A stretch of DNA of 5,192 nucleotides, taken from assembly GCA_007133995.1 (NCBI GenBank), contig SLLP01000052.1, positions 1 to 5,192 of the forward strand. The letters are read 5' to 3'. The stretch comes from Balneolales bacterium (GTDB taxonomy: Bacteria; Bacteroidota; Rhodothermia; Balneolales; Natronogracilivirgulaceae). Of the stretch, positions 1-5,192 are shown piece by piece (position 1 is the stretch's first letter; the number at the start of each line of letters is the position of its first letter). The translations under genes were made by a program, and so were the position numbers. The notes under the pieces were generated by a model. The model had not been told where the DNA came from. It did not search any database and saw only the letters and a list, made by a program, of their open reading frames with translations.

Positions 1-294
1 CATTATGAATGGATGGATGAGCTTTTCAGGGTACTTCGTCCGGGTGGTGTTCTGATTTTCACCACCCATGGCAACAACTCAGCCCATCGGCTGCTGCCGG
101 ATGACAGGAAAACATACGAAGCCGGAGGTTTGGTGGTAAAAGGGGGTGTTTCTGAGGGAAAAAAGCATTTCCTTGCTTATCACCCCCCGGCTCACATCAG
201 GAATAAGCTTTTGAAGGGGAAAAAGATTCTGGGCCACCTGGAAAGTCCGGATGAGTATCGTCTTGGACAAGATGTATGGATCGTCAGAAAGTGA
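1..294 (+). CDS. SAM-dependent methyltransferase, C-terminal part (5' end outside window)
   Basis: This open frame enters from the left edge (first codons His-Tyr-Glu-Trp) and ends at TGA 292-294, so only the last 97 residues are visible. The stretch LFRVLRPGGVLIFTTHG is the typical post-motif region of class I (Rossmann-fold) SAM-dependent methyltransferases of the Methyltransf_11/12 type: a helix ending in LRPGG, then a beta strand. The remainder, with YHPP and a closing GQDVWIVRK, resembles the substrate-side C-terminal end of small methyltransferases often found near glycosyltransferase or surface-polysaccharide genes. The SAM-binding GxGxG loop would lie upstream and cannot be checked. 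The substrate is unknown. The first internal Met (position 13) is not the start, because conserved sequence continues upstream of it. The methyltransferase call is firm; anything more specific is a guess. Confidence 0.85.
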   Translation, partial: HYEWMDELFRVLRPGGVLIFTTHGNNSAHRLLPDDRKTYEAGGLVVKGGVSEGKKHFLAYHPPAHIRNKLLKGKKILGHLESPDEYRLGQDVWIVRK

Positions 295-327
295 GAACAT
301 ACCAGCAATCCTCAATATTCAGGGATT

Positions 328-399
328 AACCCCATACCGAAATAATCAAAAATCAACGCAATACCAAATATCCAGAGACCAACCCAGTACCAAAATATT
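328..399 (+). repeat. Three imperfect repeats in the leader of the S9 peptidase gene
   Basis: Three related copies sit in the 111-bp intergenic leader: AACCCCATACCGAAATA at 328-344, AACGCAATACCAAATA at 355-370, and AACCCAGTACCAAAATA at 381-397. They share AAC, then TACC, then an A-rich AAATA. Start-to-start spacing is 27 and 26 bp, roughly two and a half helical turns. They lie between the methyltransferase stop and the peptidase ATG, so they could be regulator-binding sites or the remnant of a duplicated segment. I see no clear sigma-70 promoter, Bacteroidota-type TAnnTTTG element or Shine-Dalgarno sequence in this leader. The repeat is visible in the sequence; any function is inferred. Confidence 0.5.
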
Positions 400-405
400 A
401 CAGCC

Positions 406-3354
406 ATGAATCATCCACATGTCGGATGCGGCAGCAGCCGTACTCCCTCTCCTGCCTTTTCGAAAGTCTGCTGTACGGCGATTGCAATCGCAATGTTCAC
501 CTTGCTGATGATCCCCCCTGCTCAGGGCATCAATATTAACAACAGCATCAATAACATTAACAGTAACTGGACCCCCGCCGATATCGTCCGGCAGGAATCT
601 GCAAGTCAGTTTACATTTTCACCCGATGGAACCATGGTCGCATGGGTTAAATCGCGCAACTCTACAGAGAAGGACCGCAATGTGACGGATCTCTACCTGA
701 CCCGGCTTGACCGCAAAAACGGGAATTCCGGGTCATCCGGCGGGAATCAAGATTCATCACCCTATCTGACGATACAACTGACCCGATCCGAGGAATCCGA
801 TCGCAATCCCTTTTTTTCCCGGGACGGGCAACTGCTTTATTTCCTGTCCTCGCGCGAGGATGGGAAAAAGCTCTGGGCAATGAATCTGAATGGAGGCGAA
901 CCTTATGAAGTGCATGAGTTTGATGAAGGAATTCGTAATATTCAGCAACTCAAGGACGGCAATATCCTGTTTCTTTCTCAAGAGGGTGATCTACTCATCG
1001 AAGCGCAACGCAAAGAACGAAAAGACAACACCCAAGTCATTGAAGACACTGTGACGTTCAAACCGTCCCGCCTGTTTTCATTTGATACGGATTCAAAAGA
1101 GATTCGGCGGCTGACCGACAACCGATACCCGGTCACCACCTATGCCGCCTCCGATGACGGACGCTGGGCGGTCACCGGCCACACTCGGAGTCCACATTAC
1201 GGCGCTGACGCGCAGCCCCCTCCTTCCTATTACTTCTGGGACCTGGAATCCGGAAAGCGCATCCGCATCCTCCAGGGAATGCAAACGCCAGGCAGTTTCG
1301 CATTCACCGATGACGGCATGGGATTTTATTTCACTGCTGTCACTTCATCCGATCCTCAATGGAGCGGAGCGGGAATTTCCGAGCTCTACTATATGGGAAT
1401 TCCGCAGGATTATGAGGTGAGTGAATATGCTGATCCGGATGGCCATGACGAATTCGGACATAAAAATGCATCGCTCCAGGATAAGGGCAATCACCATCCA
1501 CTTCAGCCGGTGAAGGTGCCGCTTGAATGGGACTGGGCGCTCGGATCAGGATATGAAATTGTGGGCAATGATGTGCTCGCCTCGCTTGCCAACGGTCCGA
1601 CCCGCATCCTGGCTCATTACGAGCGTCGAGGAGACGGTGATTGGCGCAAGCGGGTCATCGACACCGGGAAACATGATGAGCGTGTTGCTGTTGGCACAAT
1701 TTCCGAAGATCACAAAAAAGTGGTTTTTGTCTACTCAACGGCATCCAACATGCCTCAATACCGCATTGGGGAGCTGGATATCCGACGGCGAAGTGCCCGC
1801 ATTACCGAGGGCGAAGATCTGGTCCGGCTTAACACCGGTCTGGCCGTTAAGCATGTTGCACAATCCGAAATTTTCCGCTGGACAGGCGCCGAAGGGAATG
1901 AGGTGAACGGCATACTTTATTATCCCGAGAATTACCAGCCCGGCCGCCTTTATCCCCTGGTAGTTGCGATACGCGGCGGTCCCGCGGCTGTGACTCTTGA
2001 CTGGTGGAATATGAGCTGGGCCTATTTCCCGCACATCCTGTCACAAAAGGAGTCGTTTGTTCTAATGCCAAACTATCACGGTTCATCCAACCATGGACTT
2101 GAATTCGTTGAATCAATAAAGGGACGGTATTATGAACTGGAATTAGTAGATATTGTAAATGGCATCGAGACTCTGCATGACAATGGAAAAATTGACATGG
2201 ATTCCCTGGGTGTCATGGGTTGGTCGAACGGATCCATTCTAAGCATTGCGCTATCCATAGAGTATCCGGATATGTTCAAGGTCATTGGAGCCGGGGCGGG
2301 AAATGTGAACTGGGTTTCTGACTACGGCACGTGCATGTTCGGGGTTCGTTTTGACCAGAGCTACATCGGTGGTGCCCCATGGGACAGCACCAGCGGCACT
2401 TTCTACAATAAGGCATATATCGAAAAGTCCCCCATCTTCCGAATGGAGCACGTTAAGGCTCCAACCATTATCTTTTTCGGCAGCGAAGACCGAGCTGTAC
2501 CGCGCGACCAGGGCTGGGAGCACTATCGTGCACTACAGCAGATCGGCCAGGCGCCAGTACGTTTTCTGTGGTTTCCCGATCAGCCGCACGGCCTGCAGAA
2601 ACTGACCCATCAGCGGCGCAAGCTGGAAGAGGAGATTACCTGGTTTGACCGCTGGCTGTTCGGCACCTATGAAGAGCCCAATCGTGCATTCAAGGATGAC
2701 AGTCCGCTTGCCGAACTCATGAAGCGCGATTCACTTGCAAGCGACAACGGATATTTTGGTGTTCGCAACAGTGAAAATCTCATCCCCGAGGTTGTTACGA
2801 TCGGCAAGGGAACTGAGCTGCCCGAAACAGCGGCTATCGGTCGCTTTCAGATAACCAATATGCAATACCAGGCATTCGATTCCTCCCATGCCTTTCATCC
2901 GCTGCATGCCAACTACCCGGTTCGTGGTATCAGTGTGGAGGATGCCCGCGCATACACCAGCTGGCTAAGTGAACACACCGGAGATACCTACCGTCTTCCC
3001 GTCGAAAAAGAAGCGCGTGCACTGCACCGTATTGCTCATCGTGCAGGTGCCCGGCAGAATACTTTGAATCATCTGGCAGGATTCGAAATCACCCTTGACG
3101 AGGTAACACTCCTCAGGCAGAAAATGAATGTACTGGATACAAAACAGCTTGTTCGCGAAGCCGGGACGTTTCCACCAGTCAAAGTGGGTGAAGCTGAGAT
3201 TTATGACCTCGGCGGCAATGTAACTGAGTGGTCGGACTCCGAGGGCTATACCTACGGCTTCAGCGTCAATGATTTTGTAGATGCGAATGATCCGAAAAAT
3301 CGCGTTATGCAGCTTGAGTTTACCGGATTCCGGGTGGTGCGGGAAGCGAAATAG
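406..3354 (+). CDS. Exported S9-family serine peptidase with C-terminal FGE-sulfatase (SUMF1-like) domain
   Basis: This is a 982-residue exported protein. Residues 1-41 look like a signal peptide: Lys20, a hydrophobic run at 24-36, and a plausible type I site after AQG at 41, with no lipobox. An Asn/Ile-rich linker follows (42-54). Residues ~60-480 form a PD40/TolB-like beta-propeller with blade motifs such as SPDG (72-75), SRDG (138-141), SDDG (249-252) and TDDG (301-304). Residues ~500-755 are the alpha/beta-hydrolase domain of S9 peptidases: nucleophile Ser607 in GWSNGS, Asp695 in GSEDRAVP, His728 in QPHGL. The usual HGGP oxyanion motif reads IRGGP (522-526). Residues ~793-981 match the FGE-sulfatase fold (ITNMQYQAF, EDARAYTSWLSEHTG, RLPVEKE, YDLGGNVTEW, GFRVV) but contain no cysteine. 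The likely role is extracytoplasmic peptide or acyl-peptide hydrolysis. ATG 406 is the only ATG after the in-frame stop at 343; no Shine-Dalgarno sequence is seen. The peptidase call is strong; the substrate is unknown. Confidence 0.92.
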   Translation: MNHPHVGCGSSRTPSPAFSKVCCTAIAIAMFTLLMIPPAQGININNSINNINSNWTPADIVRQESASQFTFSPDGTMVAWVKSRNSTEKDRNVTDLYLTRLDRKNGNSGSSGGNQDSSPYLTIQLTRSEESDRNPFFSRDGQLLYFLSSREDGKKLWAMNLNGGEPYEVHEFDEGIRNIQQLKDGNILFLSQEGDLLIEAQRKERKDNTQVIEDTVTFKPSRLFSFDTDSKEIRRLTDNRYPVTTYAASDDGRWAVTGHTRSPHYGADAQPPPSYYFWDLESGKRIRILQGMQTPGSFAFTDDGMGFYFTAVTSSDPQWSGAGISELYYMGIPQDYEVSEYADPDGHDEFGHKNASLQDKGNHHPLQPVKVPLEWDWALGSGYEIVGNDVLASLANGPTRILAHYERRGDGDWRKRVIDTGKHDERVAVGTISEDHKKVVFVYSTASNMPQYRIGELDIRRRSARITEGEDLVRLNTGLAVKHVAQSEIFRWTGAEGNEVNGILYYPENYQPGRLYPLVVAIRGGPAAVTLDWWNMSWAYFPHILSQKESFVLMPNYHGSSNHGLEFVESIKGRYYELELVDIVNGIETLHDNGKIDMDSLGVMGWSNGSILSIALSIEYPDMFKVIGAGAGNVNWVSDYGTCMFGVRFDQSYIGGAPWDSTSGTFYNKAYIEKSPIFRMEHVKAPTIIFFGSEDRAVPRDQGWEHYRALQQIGQAPVRFLWFPDQPHGLQKLTHQRRKLEEEITWFDRWLFGTYEEPNRAFKDDSPLAELMKRDSLASDNGYFGVRNSENLIPEVVTIGKGTELPETAAIGRFQITNMQYQAFDSSHAFHPLHANYPVRGISVEDARAYTSWLSEHTGDTYRLPVEKEARALHRIAHRAGARQNTLNHLAGFEITLDEVTLLRQKMNVLDTKQLVREAGTFPPVKVGEAEIYDLGGNVTEWSDSEGYTYGFSVNDFVDANDPKNRVMQLEFTGFRVVREAK

Positions 3355-3365
3355 AAACTTTTGAA

Positions 3366-4217
3366 TCAGAGTGACCGGAGCCAGGCTATTTCCCCAGCCC
3401 AATTTTCCGGTTGGGTTGTCTCCAATATCATGGGCAGACAATTCAACCGGTTATCATTCATAATCTGTCGGAACGGATCCTCTCCCATCGTACCCTTGCC
3501 AAGCGGTGCATGACGGTCAACCCGGCTGCCGAGTTCTGATTTTGCATCATTCAGGTGCAGGCCGCGAAGCCATTGCAGTCCTATCTCACGATCGGCCTCA
3601 TCCATGGTTCGCCTGTAGGCCTCCGTTGTCGTCAGGTCATATCCGGCGGCATGAGCATGGCAGGTGTCAATGCTAAAGCCGATGCGGGATCTATCCTCCA
3701 CCTGGTCAATAATTTCCGCCAGATGCTCAAACCGGTTTCCGAGATTGCTTCCCTGTCCCGCCGTGTTTTCAAGAACAACAGTAACTCCCCTGGTTTTATC
3801 GAGCATGATATTCACGGTCTCGGCTATCCGGGCCAGGCACTTTGTTTCTGTGATCTGCCGGAGATGGCTTCCGGGATGGATATTGAGCTGTGGAATGCCT
3901 AGCTGTTCGCATCGCTGCATTTCATCAAGCAGGGCAGCGCGCGATTTGTTGATCCCCTCTTCCTCCGGGTGCCCCGGATTGATAAGGTAGCTGTTGTGCG
4001 GCAGAATTTGGGCGCCGGAAAACCCAAGCTCTTCGCAACGACTTTTGAACAAATCAACGTCGGCAGGATCTAGCGGCCTGGCCTTCCACTGTCGCTGGTT
4101 CCTGGTAAACAGGGCAAATGCATTAGCGCCGATATCCCGGGCATTATACGGTGCATTTTGAACCCCGCCAGCTGCGCTGACATGTGCCCCTACCCATTTT
4201 GTGTCATTTATCGCCAT
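3366..4217 (-). CDS. nfo: Endonuclease IV (deoxyribonuclease IV, AP endonuclease)
   Basis: Endonuclease IV cleaves DNA 5' to abasic sites and removes blocked 3' ends in base-excision repair, using three zinc ions in a TIM barrel. The whole protein aligns without gaps to my memory of E. coli Nfo, from VGAHVSAAGG through AFALFTRNQRQW, EMQRCEQLG, ENTAGQGSNLG, HLNDAKSELGSRVDRH to EIAWL. All nine metal ligands are present, numbered from ATG 4217: His74, His114, Glu150, Asp184, His187, His221, Asp234, His236, Glu266. The protein is 283 residues. A GTG at 4229 would add four residues; I prefer the ATG, but neither has a strong Shine-Dalgarno sequence. A six-codon frame (4226-4246, MKNMGK) ends overlapping that GTG. 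The gene lies 29 bp after vapC (17 bp from the GTG) and is probably cotranscribed with vapBC. It converges on the peptidase gene with an 11-bp gap. Confidence 0.97.
   Translation of the reverse strand: MAINDTKWVGAHVSAAGGVQNAPYNARDIGANAFALFTRNQRQWKARPLDPADVDLFKSRCEELGFSGAQILPHNSYLINPGHPEEEGINKSRAALLDEMQRCEQLGIPQLNIHPGSHLRQITETKCLARIAETVNIMLDKTRGVTVVLENTAGQGSNLGNRFEHLAEIIDQVEDRSRIGFSIDTCHAHAAGYDLTTTEAYRRTMDEADREIGLQWLRGLHLNDAKSELGSRVDRHAPLGKGTMGEDPFRQIMNDNRLNCLPMILETTQPENWAGEIAWLRSL
3407..3450 (+). terminator. Candidate hairpin at the 3' end of the peptidase transcript, inside the nfo 3' end
   Basis: Arms CCGGTTGGGTTGTCT (3407-3421) and AGACAATTCAACCGG (3436-3450) pair over 15 positions around a 14-nt loop. 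In plus-strand RNA the two central pairs are G-U wobbles, so the stem is continuous. In minus-strand (nfo) RNA the same positions are C/A mismatches that split the stem. The hairpin begins 52 bp after the peptidase stop codon. The downstream sequence (TTATCATTCATAATC) is only modestly U-rich, so a classical intrinsic terminator is uncertain. A role in 3'-end protection or Rho-assisted termination is equally possible. Confidence 0.35.
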
Positions 4218-4246
4218 AATGCCGGTCACTTACCCATATTTTTCAT

Positions 4247-4660
4247 TCAATCGGAATATGATTTCCATTCCCAGATTTCAACCACTTCCGACTTTATTAT
4301 TTTATCATCAAATGTCGCCAGGGGACACTCTGCCAGCAAGGCTGTTGCTGCAATCAGACGATCGGCCGGATCGGAATTAAGTGTCACCAGCAGCTGGCGC
4401 TGAGCCAAAACCACTTCCAGGTCCACAGGCAGTACGCGACAAACCGCCCGATCTGTCGCCTTCTTTATCCAGGATTCAAAATCCGGCAGAAGCCGGATCC
4501 GGCCTTTGACTTCAAGCATCTCCGTCTCCCATATACTCACCCAGGAAATGGTCAATTGGTGTTCTGAAGCAAGCCGATCCAGTTCCTCTCGCTGTTTTGA
4601 ATTCAAGGCTCCATCCCCAAGCAGCCACCAAAGCCAGATGTGCGTGTCGAGAAGGATCAT
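4247..4660 (-). CDS. vapC: VapC-family PIN-domain toxin ribonuclease
   Basis: A 137-residue PIN-domain protein of ordinary VapC length. VapC toxins are Mg2+/Mn2+-dependent ribonucleases that cleave tRNA or rRNA and are held inactive by VapB. The N-terminus MILLDTHIWLWW is the PIN signature with Asp5. Other expected acidic residues are Glu45 in ISWVSIWETE, Asp97 and Asp100 in SDPADRLIAATAL, and Asp118 in ATFDD; all look intact, so the toxin should be active. The start at 4660 is chosen because the PIN strand begins there and its ATG overlaps the vapB TGA (ATGA, 4657-4660), typical of translational coupling. An ATG at 4696 in the same frame would only add residues overlapping vapB. The gene is followed closely by nfo. 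The RNA target cannot be told from sequence. Confidence 0.95.
   Translation of the reverse strand: MILLDTHIWLWWLLGDGALNSKQREELDRLASEHQLTISWVSIWETEMLEVKGRIRLLPDFESWIKKATDRAVCRVLPVDLEVVLAQRQLLVTLNSDPADRLIAATALLAECPLATFDDKIIKSEVVEIWEWKSYSD
4481..4503 (-). other. Perfect hairpin and overlapping palindrome inside vapC
   Basis: On the minus strand, ATCCGGC, a four-base TTCT loop and GCCGGAT (4498 down to 4481) form a perfect 7-bp stem followed by TTTGAA. The upstream arm also belongs to a 12-bp palindrome, GCCGGATCCGGC (4492-4503), giving two mutually exclusive pairings. The segment encodes residues around Arg54-Phe61 of VapC. It could reduce read-through from vapB into distal vapC and nfo, but the following T run is very short, so coding coincidence is quite possible. 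Confidence 0.3.
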
Positions 4661-4923
4661 GAATCGGGCTCTTTGATCTGCATGCCATGATGCCAATCCG
4701 GACCGCTGTACCCTTCGAAACCAGACTCACACGGCGTCAAATCTCCTGCTGATCCTTTTCCGCGCAGTGATTTCCATGGAGCCTCATGATGACCGGGATG
4801 TGGCTCATACAGCTCCTTTTCAAGGCAGTGGATCAGGAGTTTTTTGAGCGTTACTCCCTCCTGAGCAGCTTTAATCTTGGCTTTTTTCATGAGACTGTCT
4901 GGTATGTCTATGGTTGTTCGCAT
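4657..4923 (-). CDS. vapB: VapB-family antitoxin, ribbon-helix-helix
   Basis: An 88-residue antitoxin partner of the adjacent VapC. Residues 2-8 (RTTIDIP) are the DNA-binding beta strand of a ribbon-helix-helix protein. Helices follow at about 9-22 and 25-38 (LMKKAKIKAAQEG, then TLKKLLIHCLEKEL), as in the DUF2191/VapB family. The C-terminal tail, with LRGKGSAGDLTP (53-64) and SGFEGYSGPDW (67-77), is the toxin-neutralising segment of this subfamily. The start at 4923 is set by MRTTIDIP; the same frame stays open to 5169, but that extension crosses a terminator and the end of another gene. VapB and VapBC complexes usually repress their own promoter, which fits the repeats at the start. The stop overlaps the vapC ATG. 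Its start region is unusual (see the repeat and promoter entries). Confidence 0.93.
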   Translation of the reverse strand: MRTTIDIPDSLMKKAKIKAAQEGVTLKKLLIHCLEKELYEPHPGHHEAPWKSLRGKGSAGDLTPCESGFEGYSGPDWHHGMQIKEPDS

Positions 4924-4939
4924 AAAAGCATAAAAGCAT
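4921..4939 (-). repeat. 8-bp tandem repeat carrying three out-of-phase ATGs at the vapB start
   Basis: On the plus strand CATAAAAG (4921-4928) is repeated at 4929-4936 and followed by CATAAA from 4937. Read on the minus strand this gives ATG at 4939, 4931 and 4923, eight bases apart and so in three different frames. Only the last (4923) opens vapB. The middle one would make a seven-codon peptide ending at TAG, and the first is in another wrong frame. A GGGGA sequence (4948-4944) would suit the first ATG in spacing, being about 20 bases from the real start. Confidence 0.75.
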
Positions 4940-4958
4940 AAATTCCCCAGAAAGTCAA
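4930..4958 (-). promoter_or_regulatory. Candidate vapBC(-nfo) promoter giving a leaderless vapB mRNA
   Basis: On the minus strand a -35-like TTGACT (4958-4953, five of six to TTGACA) is followed after exactly 17 bp by TTTTAT (4935-4930, four of six to TATAAT). Standard spacing puts the transcription start on the A of the vapB ATG at 4923, so the mRNA would have no leader. This fits the lack of a well-placed Shine-Dalgarno sequence. The -10 lies inside the 8-bp tandem repeat. If the host has a Bacteroidota-type sigma factor, this match would be less relevant. Confidence 0.4.
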
Positions 4959-5010
4959 GTGCATCTGCCTGTTTAGCAGAAAATGGTAACAATTCGAAAG
5001 TGATTTTTGC

Positions 5011-5044
5011 AAAAAGGACGAGCCGAAAGCAAGATAGCTCGTCC
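5011..5044 (-). terminator. Rho-independent terminator of the right-edge minus-strand gene
   Basis: On the minus strand GGACGAGC (5044-5037), a 13-base loop and GCTCGTCC (5023-5016) make a perfect 8-bp GC-rich stem, directly followed by TTTTT (5015-5011). It lies 30 bp after the TAA of the partial gene at 5075-5192 and separates it from vapBC. On the plus strand the hairpin is followed by GGGATC, not T, so it is one-directional. A 12-bp palindrome, TTTTTGCAAAAA (5004-5015), overlaps the T tract. Confidence 0.88.
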
Positions 5045-5074
5045 GGGATCACAGTCGTGCACTCAATCAGCCTT

Positions 5075-5192
5075 TTATTCCTGCACTTCAGGGGGTTCAA
5101 CTCCCAAAGCCTCAAGATCGAGATAGAACGAGGGTTTCTGCGGATCATCTTCCAACAAGTAGGTTTCAAACCACTGAAGCATTCGAAGGTGA
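5075..5192 (-). CDS. C-terminal fragment of a probable alpha/beta-hydrolase or S9 peptidase (5' end outside window)
   Basis: The frame enters from the right edge and ends at TAA (5077-5075), leaving 38 visible residues beginning His-Leu-Arg-Met. The segment LRMLQWFETYLL is like the last helix of S9 peptidases and related alpha/beta-hydrolases, where a basic residue is followed by a hydrophobic helix with a WF-D/E-x-Y/H-L pattern. A short, proline-rich acidic tail follows (LGVEPPEVQE). The frame is supported as coding by the clean terminator placed 30 bp after its stop. The fragment lacks any catalytic residue, so the family call is tentative and a non-enzymatic protein is possible. It is a separate gene from the plus-strand peptidase at 406-3354 and is not a duplicate of its C-terminus. 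Confidence 0.6.
   Translation of the reverse strand, partial: HLRMLQWFETYLLEDDPQKPSFYLDLEALGVEPPEVQE

Noticed and set aside
321..332. GGG-ATTAA-CCC inverted repeat considered as a terminator for the methyltransferase gene
   Set aside because: The stem is only 3-4 bp and no T tract follows it.
529..570. Repetitive ATCAATA/ATTAACA segment after the peptidase signal peptide, considered as a regulatory repeat
   Set aside because: It is in frame and simply encodes an Asn/Ile-rich linker (residues 42-54). This looks like ordinary low-complexity spacer sequence.
1523..1906. 127-residue plus-strand open frame inside the peptidase gene, and similar ones at 1142-1420 and 1735-2034
   Set aside because: These are alternative-frame shadows of the propeller and hydrolase coding region, with no family features.
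2965..3441. 158-residue minus-strand open frame spanning the convergent gene ends
   Set aside because: It is antisense to the conserved FGE-like tail and overlaps the well-conserved nfo 3' end in another frame. It has no recognisable domain.
3555..3990. Plus-strand open frames opposite nfo
   Set aside because: They are antisense to catalytic, highly conserved nfo codons and show no protein family signal.
4661..4696. Upstream ATG adding 12 residues to VapC
   Set aside because: The PIN fold starts at MILLDTHIW and the ATGA overlap with vapB marks 4660 as the start. The extra residues are unlike PIN proteins.
4924..5169. N-terminal extension of vapB in the same open frame (would give a 170-residue protein)
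   Set aside because: The extension runs through the intrinsic terminator at 5011-5044 and overlaps, in another frame, the end of the partial gene at 5075-5192. The RHH domain starts cleanly at MRTTIDIP.

Overview
The window looks like ordinary bacterial chromosome from a free-living species of intermediate G+C. The secreted S9 peptidase starts without a recognisable Shine-Dalgarno sequence. That, together with the style of the methyltransferase and of the VapB tail, would suit the Bacteroidota/Balneolota/Rhodothermota group. This placement is an inference; no rRNA or other marker gene is present.

Layout. The left edge holds the 3' end of a class I SAM-dependent methyltransferase gene (1-294, +). 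A 111-bp A-rich leader with three imperfect repeats about 26-27 bp apart follows. The largest gene (406-3354, +) encodes a 982-residue exported protein made of a signal peptide, a beta-propeller, an S9 (prolyl oligopeptidase/DPP-type) serine peptidase domain with an intact Ser-Asp-His triad, and an unexpected C-terminal FGE-sulfatase (SUMF1-type) domain that has no cysteine. It converges, with only 11 bp between stop codons, on a minus-strand group.

The minus-strand group, read right to left, starts with the last 38 codons of another gene, probably an alpha/beta-hydrolase or S9 peptidase (5075-5192), closed by a clear intrinsic terminator (5011-5044). Next comes a type II toxin-antitoxin pair, vapB (4657-4923) and vapC (4247-4660), with an ATGA stop/start overlap. 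Then comes nfo (3366-4217), encoding endonuclease IV with all nine metal ligands. Only 17-29 bp separate vapC from nfo, so vapB-vapC-nfo probably form one transcription unit starting after the terminator.

Points most worth a second look: the peptidase plus pseudo-FGE fusion; the vapB start region, where an 8-bp tandem repeat puts three ATGs in three frames and a candidate promoter would place the transcription start on the A of the vapB ATG; the linkage of a toxin-antitoxin pair to a DNA-repair gene; and a 15-bp hairpin in the 3' end of nfo that pairs fully only in RNA of the opposite (peptidase) strand. I found no wholly new defence or mobile system, CRISPR array, tRNA, rRNA or insertion sequence.
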